The notes: generated by a model not told the origin, from the letters alone. A stretch of DNA of 50,654 bases from Chryseosolibacter sp039917935 (GCA_039917935.1 JBDSIM010000065.1:1-50654); one strand, 5' to 3'; counted from the first letter of the stretch, positions 16,770-26,393 are shown. A program made the numbers and translations.

Positions 16770-17876
16770 ATGCGAATACTTCAGTTAGTGATGATACTCC
16801 TATTCGGTTCCTTCCTTACTTATGCTCAGGAATCATTGGAACCAGTCCGCAAAAAAATACAGTCGGGGAATTTTGCCGGTGCAAAAGATGATCTTACAAA
16901 AATTATCAATTCCAATATTAAAAATAAAGAAGCCCTTAATCTGCGGGGTGCAGCGCGCGCGGGTCTGGCCGATTTTTACGGGGCCATCAGCGATTTCACT
17001 TTTGCCCTTGAGGTCGACTCCACTTTTTCGGATGCACTCAATCGGCGCGGGGAAGCGAAACTAAATTTGGGTGATGATGAGGGAGCAATTGCAGATTTCA
17101 ACAAAGCAATCAAATTCAACACGGCGTTCAGTGAGGCTTATACAAACCGGGGTTTAGCAAAATATAATTTGGAAGATTTGCAGGGCGCCTATTTTGATTT
17201 CTCAAAAGCACTTGAAATTGGCCCACCGGACGCGGATAAATATTTTAACCGTGGCCTGGTAAAGGCTGAACTAGGTGAATTCATAAGCGCTGTGGACGAT
17301 TATTCCAAAGCCATTGAGATGGATAAATTGGACGCCAGTCTCTATAACTACAGGGGGGTTGCTCATTACCAGACCGGCAATCTTGATCTGGCCATTGCCG
17401 ATTACGATCAGGCCATCAAACTGGATCCGAAAGATCCCTTAAAATATGAAAACCGTGCGCTGGCGAAAAGCGGTAAAGAAGATTTTAAAAGTGCGCTCGA
17501 AGATTATACGAAAGCAATTGAACTGAACGATCAGGAACCTGAATCATTTAACCTGCGAGGCGTTGTTAAATATTCCCTCGGTGATCATGACGGCGCGATT
17601 GATGATTACTCAAAGGCCATTGCTCTGGACCCCGCCAATCCGGTTTATTTTGACAACCGGGCACTCAGCAGAACCGAAAAAGATGACTTCGGTGGTGCTA
17701 TTGAAGATTATACAGCCTCTATCGAATTATACTCCAATGACCCTGAAACTTATTTTCAGCGGGCTCTTGTAAAGGTGAGCATGAATAATAAATATGACGC
17801 CTGCCTTGATTTTAAACGCGCAGAAGAACTGGGCTCTGCCGAAGCCAAAGCTGAAATTAAGAAACATTGCAAATGA
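16770..17876 (+). CDS. Exported tetratricopeptide-repeat protein
   Basis: The chosen start (ATG 16770) begins a signal peptide MRILQLVMILLFGSFLTYAQ; upstream in-frame residues look non-coding. The 368-residue protein is built of about nine TPR units. Each has the pattern A..NRG.AK..LGD...AI.DY.KAIELDP, for example RRGEAKLNLGDDEGAIADF, YNYRGVAHYQTGNLDLAI and ENRALAKSGKEDFKSALED. TPR proteins act as protein-binding scaffolds, here probably in the periplasm. The stop overlaps the next gene's start in an ATGA junction, so the downstream lipid-kinase-like gene is translationally coupled to it. Confidence 0.9.
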   Translation: MRILQLVMILLFGSFLTYAQESLEPVRKKIQSGNFAGAKDDLTKIINSNIKNKEALNLRGAARAGLADFYGAISDFTFALEVDSTFSDALNRRGEAKLNLGDDEGAIADFNKAIKFNTAFSEAYTNRGLAKYNLEDLQGAYFDFSKALEIGPPDADKYFNRGLVKAELGEFISAVDDYSKAIEMDKLDASLYNYRGVAHYQTGNLDLAIADYDQAIKLDPKDPLKYENRALAKSGKEDFKSALEDYTKAIELNDQEPESFNLRGVVKYSLGDHDGAIDDYSKAIALDPANPVYFDNRALSRTEKDDFGGAIEDYTASIELYSNDPETYFQRALVKVSMNNKYDACLDFKRAEELGSAEAKAEIKKHCK

Positions 17877-18808
17877 ATGGTTTGAGTGAGGCGAAAAAAA
17901 ACGCGATCGTCATACTGAACGGAATTTCTCTCAAAAAGAAAATATTCTATCATGAATATTTACCGGTTATTTCCCAATTTTTTACAGTGGAAGTACACGA
18001 AACACTCTCTAAAAATGACGCCATCGCGTTGGCATCAAAGTTTGCAGACAAAAATGTAGACCTGATCCTTGCCGCAGGGGGAGATGGAACGCTGAATCAG
18101 GTGGTCAATGGGATTTTACGCAGAAGGGAAAATGAAAGCAAATTTCCAGTGGTGGGCGTTATCCCCATCGGCTCTGGAAACGATTTCTCGAGGGGCTCCG
18201 GTATGAAAATCAGTATCGATCAAAACCTAAAAATACTCTCTGCATTCAAACCAAAAAAAATTGATGTTGGCCATATTGAATTTTCTCTGATGCCAGGAGG
18301 AGCAGAAAAAGGGTCAACCTACTTTATCAATGTCGCTGATATCGGGATGGGGCCAGAAGTAGTGGGCAAAGTGCTCAGTAGCGGAAGACCGTTCGGTAGT
18401 GAAGTGGCTTATTACAAGAGTATTCTAGATACTTTCCTGACCTATAAACCTATGGTTGTGAAAGCAACGACGAAGGAGTGGGAATGGGAGGGAAAAATAA
18501 GAACCCTGGCAATAGCCAATGGAAAATATTACGGGCATGGATTGTGTATCGCTCCTGATGCCCTGATAGATGACCGGCTATTTTCAGTTTTCATCTGCGG
18601 TAATGTTTCGGTTTTAGATTTTATAAGGCACACTGGAACACTTAAGAAAAATAAGCACATTAATATGGATAAGGTTTGGTACAAAACAACCCAAGCCATT
18701 GAAATTCAATCCGAAAATCCATGTCCCATTGAGGGCGATGGTGAAATTTTAGGATGGCTGCCTGCCAAAGTTTCTCTCAGTGACAGGCAATTGGAATTTC
18801 TGATTTGA
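17873..18808 (+). CDS. Diacylglycerol kinase-family lipid kinase (YegS-like)
   Basis: This protein of about 311 residues has the DAGK catalytic signature: AIVILNGISLKKK, then the nucleotide-binding LAAGGDGTLNQVVNGI, then VIPIGSGNDFSRGSG. The second domain has INVADIGMGPEVVG, TLAIANGKYYGHGLCIAPDALIDD and the final SENPCPIEGDGE. These enzymes phosphorylate diacylglycerol, ceramide-like lipids or related substrates. In Bacteroidota, which make sphingolipids, a sphingoid or glycerolipid substrate is conceivable but not shown. The start at 17873 overlaps the previous stop (ATGA); an ATG at 17867 is also possible. Confidence 0.9.
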   Translation: MNGLSEAKKNAIVILNGISLKKKIFYHEYLPVISQFFTVEVHETLSKNDAIALASKFADKNVDLILAAGGDGTLNQVVNGILRRRENESKFPVVGVIPIGSGNDFSRGSGMKISIDQNLKILSAFKPKKIDVGHIEFSLMPGGAEKGSTYFINVADIGMGPEVVGKVLSSGRPFGSEVAYYKSILDTFLTYKPMVVKATTKEWEWEGKIRTLAIANGKYYGHGLCIAPDALIDDRLFSVFICGNVSVLDFIRHTGTLKKNKHINMDKVWYKTTQAIEIQSENPCPIEGDGEILGWLPAKVSLSDRQLEFLI

Positions 18809-18857
18809 TGGGATCAATATAATCGAATGCGAAATAAAGCGGCGAAATCCTTACCCT

Positions 18858-19376
18858 ATGAATGCGAAAATTGAAAGCGCCTTTGTTAAACTCGAGCAAC
18901 AGCAGAAATACATTTTGAAAAGGGTGAGCGAAATGAGCATTGAGAAGTATCATTTTGGTAGTCAGGATAAATGGGCGGTTAGTCAGGTGATCGCACATTT
19001 GATCACTAGTGAAAAGCTCTCCCTGATGTATATGAAAAAGAAAGCGCAGGGTATTGACCAGGCTGGAGATTCTGGCTTCACCGAAACCCTTAAAACTTTG
19101 GTCTTAAAGTTATCCCAACGACTTCCCATCAAATATAAGGCACCGAAATTTATTGTTGCCAATACGCCCGAGGCCTTAACGCTTGAAGAGGCAACTATAC
19201 ATTGGCAGCAAGTGCGCCAAGAGTTAAAACTTTTTGCAGAGACCATTTCAGAAAAAAATATACATAAGAAAATTTTTAAACATCCTGTGGCAGGAATGTT
19301 AGACGTTATCCAGGCAATGGACTTTCTTTATGAACATATCCGCCATCATTGGCCACAGATTAACGTTCGTCAGTGA
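18858..19376 (+). CDS. DinB-family protein
   Basis: This 172-residue, mostly helical protein contains a DinB/YfiT-like four-helix bundle. The markers are KWAVSQVIAHLITSEKLSLMY near the N-terminus (metal His in AHL) and DFLYEHIRHHWPQI at the C-terminus (second and third His). These folds bind a divalent metal; many members are putative thiol-dependent transferases. It follows the lipid kinase after 49 nt on the same strand. Substrate and reaction are unknown. A second DinB protein occurs at 28932-29450. Confidence 0.85.
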   Translation: MNAKIESAFVKLEQQQKYILKRVSEMSIEKYHFGSQDKWAVSQVIAHLITSEKLSLMYMKKKAQGIDQAGDSGFTETLKTLVLKLSQRLPIKYKAPKFIVANTPEALTLEEATIHWQQVRQELKLFAETISEKNIHKKIFKHPVAGMLDVIQAMDFLYEHIRHHWPQINVRQ

Positions 19377-19417
19377 TCAGACCAGAAATTTTTACGCCTT
19401 GGCTTAATTCCACCAAA

Positions 19418-21955
19418 ATGAAATACCTGATTTTTCTCACAATATTTTCTTCCACTGCCTTTAAGTCCTCAGCACAGCAAACATTGCAGAGCCCTGCAGA
19501 ATTTTTAGGTTACGAATTGGGCGATCGCTTCACTCGCCATCATCGCGTAGTTGAATATTTCAAACACGTTGCTGCCGTAATGCCAAATGCTGAGGTTGTC
19601 GAATACGGAGAGACTTATGAACACCGGCCTTTAATATACCTCGTGATCACATCGGTCAAAAATTTCAAAAACCTTGAGGAAATCCGAAGAAACAATTTGA
19701 AGCGAAGCGGTCTCCTGGAAGGCAATCCATCAACAGAAAAAAAAGCGATTATATGGCTGAGTTATAACGTCCACGGTAATGAATCAAACTCTATGGAAGC
19801 GTCTATGTGGACATTATATGAGCTGGCCAATCCGGAGAATGAGAAAACCAGAGAATGGATAGAAAATACGGTGGTCATTTTTGATCCCTGTGTAAATCCA
19901 GATGGTCGCGACCGGTATGCTAACTTTTATAACCAATATGGAAACCTTCCGCCAAATCCCAACCCTGAGGCTATTGAGCATGAGGAACCCTGGCCAGGAG
20001 GAAGATCGAATCACTATTTATTTGATTTAAACAGAGACTGGGCGTGGACAACCCAGATTGAATCGCAAAAAAGAATTAAAGTTTACAATGAATGGTTGCC
20101 ACAAGTACATGTAGATTTCCATGAACAAGGGTTCAATAATCCCTACTTCTTCGCCCCCGCCGCAGAGCCCATGCATGAAGTGATATCTCCCTGGCAGCGG
20201 GATTTCCAGGTGATGATTGGGAAAAATAACGCCAAATATTTTGATGAACGCGGCTGGCTCTATTTTACAAAAGAAGTATTTGATTTATTCTACCCCGGTT
20301 ATGGAGATACCTATCCAACCTATAATGGAGCCATCGGGATGACTTACGAACAGGGAGGTGGAGGCGTCGGAGGATTGACTATTACTACGGAAACCGGTGA
20401 TCCGCTAACATTAAAGGATAGAATTACCCACCACCACACAACGGGCCTTTCAACCATCGAGATTACCTCCGGTAATGCTACACGTTTAGTAGAGGAGTTT
20501 GAAAAGTATTTTCGTGAAAACAACGACCATCCTGCAGCGGTCTACAAAACCTATGTGATCAAAGCTGATAATAATTCCGATAAGATCGATCAACTGACAG
20601 AATGGATGACCCGTCATTCAATTCGTTTTGGCCATCCCTCCTCCGCAAGATCCATGCGGGGTTATAATTATCAAACACAAACCACTGGTCCTTTTAATAT
20701 TGCCAAAGAAGATATCGTCATAAATGTATATCAGCCAAAGTCACGTTTTATTACTACGGTTTTTGAACCTGCTTCAAAATTGACCGATTCCCTTACATAC
20801 GATATCACCGCCTGGAACTTATTATTTGCCTATGACCTGTCGGCCTACGCTGTAACGGAAAGGATCAATTACGCAAGGCCCTATCAGCCAACCCTGGCCA
20901 GCAACTCTACGCTCTCAACAAGTCCCTATGCCTTTCTCTTTAAATACCAAAGTGTTAAAGATGTCGCTTTGTTAGCGGGGCTGATGAAACTAAATGTGAA
21001 AGTGAGGTGCGCCGAACAATTCTTTATTGTCGATGGTCAGAGATTTGAGCCCGGCTCGCTGATAATTACCCGAAGAAATAACGAGAGTGTAAAAGACTTT
21101 GATAACAGCCTAACAACCTTAGCGAAGAAATTTAACAGAAAAATATACACGGCAAAAACCGGATTCGTAGAGCAAGGGAAAGACTTTGGATCAGGCAAAC
21201 TCAATTATCTTAAGATTCCAAAAATAGCGGTATTGTTTGGTGAACAAACGGCCTCTTTGTCCTCGGGTGAAATCTGGCATTTCTTTGAGCAACAAATTGA
21301 GTTCCCGGTTACCCTGATCGGGTCGGAATACTTTACAAATACCGCATTGAAAGAATACACTGTGCTGATCGTACCGCAGGGAAATTACAAGATATTTGAT
21401 GAGCCCATGCTTGAAAAATTATCCAATTGGGTAAAAGAGGGTGGAAAGTTAATACTAGTCTCAACTGCTATGAATTCGTTTACAGATAAAAAAGGATTCG
21501 CCTTACAAAAATATGCTTCTGAAGAAGACAAGAATGAGGCTGAAGTCACAACGGATAAGCTACATGAAAATCCCGGATTTGTCAGGTATGAGGCCAATGA
21601 AAGACAAAAGGTTTCAGCCAGCATTTCAGGCGCTATTTACAAAGTGAAAATGGATAATTCGCATCCTCTTGGTTTTGGCCTCCGCGACACCTACTTCTCG
21701 CTAAAAACGAATGAAATCCGTTTCGGTTTTTTAAAGAACGGTTGGAATGTAGGTTACTTCACTGGGGATGTTCGTCCGGTGCAGGGGTTTGCCGGATTTA
21801 ATGCTAACCGTAAGCTCGAGAATAGTCTGCTCTTTGGTGTAGAAGAAAAAGGTCAGGGTGAAATTATTTACCTGGTGGACAATCCATTATTCAGAGGCTT
21901 TTGGGAAAACGGTAAAATGCTTTTTGCTAACGCTGTATTTATGGTCGGCCAATAG
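19418..21955 (+). CDS. M14-family zinc carboxypeptidase, exported
   Basis: The frame can start at a GTG (19373) overlapping the DinB stop, but ATG 19418 gives a clean signal peptide (MKYLIFLTIFSSTAFKSSAQ). The 845-residue protein has a peptidase M14 domain in its first half. Zinc ligands are His119 and Glu122 in NVHGNESN and a His in VDFHEQG (about 235). The catalytic Glu is about 311 in GMTYEQGGG. Substrate-anchoring residues are in NPDGRDR. The second half has a Rossmann/flavodoxin-like segment (YTVLIVPQGNYKIFDEPMLEKLSNWVKEGGKLI), known as a GATase-like extension in this Bacteroidota subgroup. It probably degrades peptides in the periplasm or outside the cell. There is no type IX C-terminal sorting domain. 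Confidence 0.9.
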   Translation: MKYLIFLTIFSSTAFKSSAQQTLQSPAEFLGYELGDRFTRHHRVVEYFKHVAAVMPNAEVVEYGETYEHRPLIYLVITSVKNFKNLEEIRRNNLKRSGLLEGNPSTEKKAIIWLSYNVHGNESNSMEASMWTLYELANPENEKTREWIENTVVIFDPCVNPDGRDRYANFYNQYGNLPPNPNPEAIEHEEPWPGGRSNHYLFDLNRDWAWTTQIESQKRIKVYNEWLPQVHVDFHEQGFNNPYFFAPAAEPMHEVISPWQRDFQVMIGKNNAKYFDERGWLYFTKEVFDLFYPGYGDTYPTYNGAIGMTYEQGGGGVGGLTITTETGDPLTLKDRITHHHTTGLSTIEITSGNATRLVEEFEKYFRENNDHPAAVYKTYVIKADNNSDKIDQLTEWMTRHSIRFGHPSSARSMRGYNYQTQTTGPFNIAKEDIVINVYQPKSRFITTVFEPASKLTDSLTYDITAWNLLFAYDLSAYAVTERINYARPYQPTLASNSTLSTSPYAFLFKYQSVKDVALLAGLMKLNVKVRCAEQFFIVDGQRFEPGSLIITRRNNESVKDFDNSLTTLAKKFNRKIYTAKTGFVEQGKDFGSGKLNYLKIPKIAVLFGEQTASLSSGEIWHFFEQQIEFPVTLIGSEYFTNTALKEYTVLIVPQGNYKIFDEPMLEKLSNWVKEGGKLILVSTAMNSFTDKKGFALQKYASEEDKNEAEVTTDKLHENPGFVRYEANERQKVSASISGAIYKVKMDNSHPLGFGLRDTYFSLKTNEIRFGFLKNGWNVGYFTGDVRPVQGFAGFNANRKLENSLLFGVEEKGQGEIIYLVDNPLFRGFWENGKMLFANAVFMVGQ

Positions 21956-22031
21956 GATAAAAAGAATAAAAAAAGGTTATAAGGAAAATAGGGTTATAAG
22001 GGAATAAGTTTTTCTGGTTTTCTGGGGGGCA

Positions 22032-22535
22032 TCAGTAAATTGATTTTAATGCTGATTCGTAATTAGGTTCCTGCCCGATTGTAGGAATAAGTTCGGTATG
22101 CCTTACTCTATTTTCGGGATCAATGACCACCACAGCACGAGCGAAAAATCCAGCCATGGCGCCATCAACCATCCCGATACCATAATTCTTAGAAAACCCT
22201 TTATCGCGGGAATCTGATAAGGCTACTTACTACTTTATCAATTCCTTCCGCACCGCAAAAGCGCTTAAAAGCAAACGGTGTGTCCTTGGAAATACACAAA
22301 ACAACCGTATTGTCAGTACTGGCCGCTCTTTTATTAAATTCTCTTACAGACATTGCGCAAACGCCCGTATCGATGCTTGGAAATATATTTAGCACAACAT
22401 ATTTTCCGGCATAGTTTTTAAGGTTACTTCTTTCAGATCAGTCCCGGTAAGCGTAAAGTCCGGTGCTGATGCGCCTAAGGCAGGAAGACTTCCGGTGGTA
22501 TTTACGGTGGCCTCTCCTAATTTCGTTTGTGCCAT
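22032..22535 (-). pseudogene. tpx: Thiol peroxidase with two frameshifts
   Basis: Read on the minus strand from ATG at 22535: MAQTKLGEATVNTTG, SLPALGASAPDFTLTGTDLKEVTLK. After a shift in an A-run (about 22418) comes YAGKYVVLNIFPSIDTGVCAMSVREFNKRAASTDNTVVLCISKDTPFAFKRFCGAEGIDKVV. After a second shift (about 22215-22225) comes DKGFSKNYGIGMVDGAMAGFFARAVVVIDPENRVRHTE and QEPNYESALKSIY. This is atypical 2-Cys peroxiredoxin Tpx, with the peroxidatic Cys in TGVC and the resolving Cys in RFCGAEG intact. The net indel is zero: start to stop is 504 nt, the normal Tpx length. A homopolymer-associated shift could be an assembly error, so loss of function is likely but not proven. Confidence 0.85.
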
Positions 22536-22671
22536 GAATTGAATTTTTATGTCTACTTTAGATTAAACAGAAGTATCTGCGAAAGGTTCGAGTAAAAATT
22601 AAAAAATAGAACTGGCGATTTTTTTCCGGTTGCAATCCCCAAATAGAAACCAAGGTTATTATTACATCGAT

Positions 22672-23682
22672 ATGAAAAGAATATTTATAGTACTCATTAT
22701 GTTTTGTACGCTTCATCCTTTGGCTAAGGCACAAAGTCAGATGATTGTTACAAAAGCAAATAATTTTCTTGCTATGCTGGATGAAACCCAGAAGTCCACT
22801 GCACAATATGCTTTTATCGATGAAGAACGATACAACTGGCATTTTGTACCACGCGAACGGAAGGGCATTTCACTCAATAACCTGACAGCGAAACAGCGGC
22901 AGGCTGCCCTGGAGTTACTGAAAGTTTCGGTCAGTGAACAGGGCTATCAAAAAGCAACGAATATTATGGCCCTGGAAAACGTGTTGAGGGAAGTAGAGGC
23001 GCGTGGAATTGACGATACCTACCGGGATCCGTTGAACTACTACCTGACTTTCTTCGGAAGCCCTCAGATTGATTCTTTGTGGGGCTGGCGATTCGAAGGC
23101 CATCACATGGCTATTAATTTTTCTTCTGCAAAAGGAGAACTTGTTTCATCGACGCCAACATTTTGGGGCAGTAACCCAGGGATTGTGCGGACAGGTGTAT
23201 CCAGAGGGAAGCAGATCCTTAAACAGGAAACTGATTTGGGTTTCACCTTAGTCAATGCCCTGGAAATAGATCAATTAAAAGTAGCGGTCGTATCACAAAA
23301 AGCTTTTGATGAAATAGTCACAGGAAACAATCGCGTTGCCACTTTGCAAGAGCCGTCGGGGCTGGGCTATCCCCAAATGACCGACGCCCAGAAAAAAGTC
23401 TTTATGCAACTCCTGAATGTCTATGTAAAAAATTATCAGCTGGGGTTCGCCAAAAGACTGATGGCTAAAATCGAAACAGCAGGAATAGAAAACTTATCAT
23501 TTGCCTGGGCAGGCAGCCTGCAACCAGGTGCCGGCCATTATTACCGCATACAGGGACCCATGCTGCTCATAGAATACGACAATATCCAGAACAATGCCAA
23601 CCATGTCCATACGGCCGTGCGGGATCTAACCAATGATTTTGCCGAAGACATATTGAAAGAACACTATCAACGTGAACATTAG
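22672..23682 (+). CDS. DUF3500-family exported protein
   Basis: The start at 22672 gives a signal peptide (MKRIFIVLIMFCTLHPLAKAQ); upstream in-frame codons look non-coding. The 336-residue protein matches DUF3500 in its landmarks: NWHFVPRERKGISLNNLTAKQRQAALELL, NYYLTFFGSPQIDSLWGWRFEGHHMAINFS, TPTFWGSNPG, and the C-terminal FAWAGSLQPGAGHYYRIQGPMLLIEYDN followed by NHVHTAVRDLTNDF. The conserved His residues (GHHM, GHYY, NHVH) could bind metal. The biochemical role is unknown. It is divergent from the broken tpx gene. Confidence 0.88.
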   Translation: MKRIFIVLIMFCTLHPLAKAQSQMIVTKANNFLAMLDETQKSTAQYAFIDEERYNWHFVPRERKGISLNNLTAKQRQAALELLKVSVSEQGYQKATNIMALENVLREVEARGIDDTYRDPLNYYLTFFGSPQIDSLWGWRFEGHHMAINFSSAKGELVSSTPTFWGSNPGIVRTGVSRGKQILKQETDLGFTLVNALEIDQLKVAVVSQKAFDEIVTGNNRVATLQEPSGLGYPQMTDAQKKVFMQLLNVYVKNYQLGFAKRLMAKIETAGIENLSFAWAGSLQPGAGHYYRIQGPMLLIEYDNIQNNANHVHTAVRDLTNDFAEDILKEHYQREH

Positions 23683-23735
23683 AATTTCGTCCCGACTTGA
23701 GATTATATTGCACGCGCGGTGAATTCATCCTGTCT

Positions 23736-23781
23736 CGTCCTGAAATAAATTTACGTTTTTTCGTAAACCTATTTCAGGACG
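23736..23781. repeat. Inverted-repeat hairpin element (MITE-like or IS remnant)
   Basis: Two 20-bp arms (23736-23755 and 23762-23781) match at 18 of 20 positions and flank a six-T loop. Each arm begins or ends with CGTCCTGAAATA. The stop codon of the truncated GNAT gene is formed by the TGA inside the right arm. There is no T-tail on either strand, so it is not a normal terminator. The arms resemble repeats I associate with insertion-sequence ends in Bacteroidota, but no transposase is present. Confidence 0.7.
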
Positions 23782-23995
23782 GGTCATCCCCACCGCCACC
23801 CAGAATCTTCCCATCCATTTCACACACAAAATAGGCAGCTCGTGAATGTGTATAAGCTTTATAAAGATCATCTACCTCGGCATCGTGAATAGCAAAACCT
23901 TTTCCGCCCGCACCGAAAGATGGCATGACCGTTCGTATAACCTGGGCCATCCGAACATTATCTTCTGGAGAGATTCTCCGGATCCGGGCGGTCAT
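23774..23995 (-). pseudogene. GNAT acetyltransferase fragment, truncated at a hairpin element
   Basis: The reading from Met at 23995 (or 24016) is MTARIRRISPEDNVRMAQVIRTVM, then DLYKAYTHSRAAYFVCEMDGKILGGGG. This is a typical GNAT N-terminal half up to the strand before the acetyl-CoA motif. It then runs into the inverted-repeat element and stops after four foreign residues. The acetyl-CoA-binding half (R-x-x-G-x-G/A region) is missing here and not found downstream. The intact ancestor would have been the last gene of the hutG-hutF operon; its start overlaps the hutF stop. Confidence 0.8.
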
Positions 23996-23999
23996 AGTA

Positions 24000-25418
24000 T
24001 CAGATTTGCTGAGCAATTCTCTTTAGCGTTAAATGAAAATTCTTAACAATCTCATCTTCATTTCTGTGGTGAAGATCTTTAACAATCCAATCGCCATCTA
24101 CAAGCGTTCCTATGATTGAAGCGCCGTCAGACGTATACACAATAGTGGGAAGCAAATGTTCCCCTCCGGCGCTGTTCAACAAAGGACTATCACCATCGTA
24201 TACTACGGCATCCAACGGAAGGCCCACTTCAAAAAAATTTTTCCTGGATAAGCCCATCGCTCTCTGGCCGCTAAGAAATGTGTTTTTTATCAACACCGAC
24301 GCCGCATCGGCAAAAGTGTTTCTTTTGTGCGTCTTTAATCGTTGTAAGTAGTCAAGCCAACGCAAATCTTCAAGGGGATTCAAACTTATATGGCTATCCG
24401 TGCCAATTGACCAATGGTCGGAGTGTCGGGCAAAATCAGTTAACCTGAAAATTCCATCACCCAAATTCGCTTCTGTTCCGGGACATAATATTACGTTGGC
24501 TTTGCTTTGAGAAAGCCTGACGACTTCTTTGTCGCTGAGATGGGTGCAATGTACCAGGTGAAACCGTTCGTTGAGATCGAGATTATTCAAAAGCCACTCT
24601 ACTGGTCTCTGGTTTAAAAAAGCTACCGAATCCTTGACTTCCTTTAACTGCTCCGCTACATGAATATGAAAAGGAAGGTCTCCTGGGCCTTCCTTTACAA
24701 TACGTTGCACATCATTACCATCCACTGCCCTTAACGAGTGAACACCAAACCCAAGGCCCGTAGTGGTGAGATTTTTAATTATGCTGCTACAATCTTCCAG
24801 GAGATTAAAATATTGGTCTATATCATTGAAGATAAACCTGCGTTGCTGATTCTCTGCTTTTTTATCAAAGCCACCATTGCGGTAATAAACAGGCACAAGC
24901 GTGATTTTAATTCCAGCAACGGCTGCTCCGGCAATAAGGCTTATACTCATCTCGGCAAGATCGTTATAGGGCTTTCCGTTTTTGTCGTGATGCAGATACT
25001 GAAATTCAGCAACATGTGTATAACCTCTCTTTAACATTTCTGCATACACCATGGTGGCAACGGATTGCATCTGATCCGGGTCCATCGTTAGCGCACAACT
25101 ATACATGGCCTGTCTCCAACTCCAGAAATCATCTATGGTATTTGTTTGATGCTTCTCGGCCATGCCGGCCATGGCATATTGAAAGGCATGAGAATGTGCA
25201 TTTTGAAATCCCGGAAGAGCAAATCCGTTTACTGGCTCAACATTGATAGTTTCAGGTCGCGGTTTGCTGGAGATATGCTTAATAATCCCCCGTTCATCAA
25301 TGCTTACAAAGGCAGGACTTATCCAACCCGTAGATTGCAGAAGGCTTTTAAAATGAAAAGTTCTCGATTCCTTTTTCCGTCCGTGATGGGAGTGAAATGC
25401 GTGTTCGCCTGGAGTCAT
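24000..25418 (-). CDS. hutF: Formimidoylglutamate deiminase
   Basis: This 472-residue member of the amidohydrolase superfamily converts N-formimidoyl-L-glutamate to N-formyl-L-glutamate plus ammonia in histidine degradation. Visible landmarks are FALPGFQNAHSHAFQYAM (metal ligands H-x-H), GFGVHSLRAV, FHIHVAEQ (substrate or metal His), HLVHCTHLS and the Asp in SIGTDSHISL. The sequence RQAMYSCALTMDP is also typical of HutF. The N-terminal 18 residues are unusual, and the true start could be slightly downstream. It follows hutG on the same strand, and the pair supplies the last two steps of the five-step branch. HutH, HutU and HutI are not in the window. Confidence 0.93.
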   Translation of the reverse strand: MTPGEHAFHSHHGRKKESRTFHFKSLLQSTGWISPAFVSIDERGIIKHISSKPRPETINVEPVNGFALPGFQNAHSHAFQYAMAGMAEKHQTNTIDDFWSWRQAMYSCALTMDPDQMQSVATMVYAEMLKRGYTHVAEFQYLHHDKNGKPYNDLAEMSISLIAGAAVAGIKITLVPVYYRNGGFDKKAENQQRRFIFNDIDQYFNLLEDCSSIIKNLTTTGLGFGVHSLRAVDGNDVQRIVKEGPGDLPFHIHVAEQLKEVKDSVAFLNQRPVEWLLNNLDLNERFHLVHCTHLSDKEVVRLSQSKANVILCPGTEANLGDGIFRLTDFARHSDHWSIGTDSHISLNPLEDLRWLDYLQRLKTHKRNTFADAASVLIKNTFLSGQRAMGLSRKNFFEVGLPLDAVVYDGDSPLLNSAGGEHLLPTIVYTSDGASIIGTLVDGDWIVKDLHHRNEDEIVKNFHLTLKRIAQQI

Positions 25419-25480
25419 CCTTCAGAAGCTAGTTTATGTTCTTTATTACAGTTCTTCCCGGCAACCAACGATAGGTAAAT

Positions 25481-26300
25481 CTAATAATCTTTCCCCGCAA
25501 TTAGCTTTTTACCAAGTTCGCCTAGCGTCTGAATAAGTAATTCCGACATTTTTTCAGCTCTGACTGAGTCATATTGCTTTTCAGGATCGTCCATATAATT
25601 CTTTTTTGTCATCTCTAACTGAAAGAGCATGTTGTCCAATCCCGGGCTGTCCATAATGCCTTGTTATGAATCCACCCTTAAAAGGTTGATTGTGTTGGAC
25701 CGAATAGGGGGAAGCGTTGAGGTTTCGCAAGGCAATGCTGATAAATATTTCGCCACTCGAGTTCCCATCAGCGCTGCCCAGAATCAAATCTGGAAATGGC
25801 TTATCCTGAATGGTCGGCACGATATGTCGGATTGAATGGCAATCCCAAAGCAAGACACGGCCAAACTCAGACTTCAACTCCGATAAAAGTTGCCCTAAAA
25901 AATTATGATAGGGAGTAAAGTATAAGGAGATTCGCCTTTGAGCTTCGCGTTCATCGACAGCGTGCCTCGAATCTCTATATATCGGCTCGCCTAAAAACGT
26001 GGTGGTGGGACAAAGAGCGGTGATGATTCGTCCATCCGAATATAAAGGACGGCTTTCCGGATGGCGGTTGAGGTCTATAACCCAACGGCTATACGCAGAA
26101 GAAATCATGGTGATTCCCAGGTGGGGTGCGAAGCTATACAACCTATCCACAAACCAATCCGTATCATCAGGAGATTCCGCCAATTCCGGTTTGAATTCCC
26201 GCGTCAGTTCAGGTGGAAAGGCTGTCCCGCAATGCGGAACACTTATTACAATAGGAATTCGTTTAACAGTGGGAAGCGCAATTTGAAGGCCGGTTTCCAT
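25481..26300 (-). pseudogene. hutG: N-formylglutamate amidohydrolase with one frameshift
   Basis: The reading from 26300 is IPIVISVPHCGTAFPPEL, then DDTDWFVDRLY, then SRWVIDLNRHPESRPLY, VLLWDCHSIRH and GGFITRHYGQPGIGQHAL. These are the motifs of HutG-type formylglutamate hydrolases. After that, frame 1 stops early at 25581. In the next frame the expected ending appears: QLEMTKKNYMDDPEKQYDS, then EKMSELLIQTLGELGKKL, with TAG at 25481. One extra base in the run at about 25621-25625 explains it. The uninterrupted product would hydrolyse formylglutamate to glutamate and formate. A single-base error in assembly is possible, because hutF beside it is intact and needs a partner. Confidence 0.85.
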
Positions 26301-26393
26301 TGCTTTTTGGGATTAGCCTGATGTCCTCAGAGGTTCTTACAGAATATAATTACTTGTCTTTTCCCTCAAGGTGAGTTAAAAGCTCGCCCGTGT

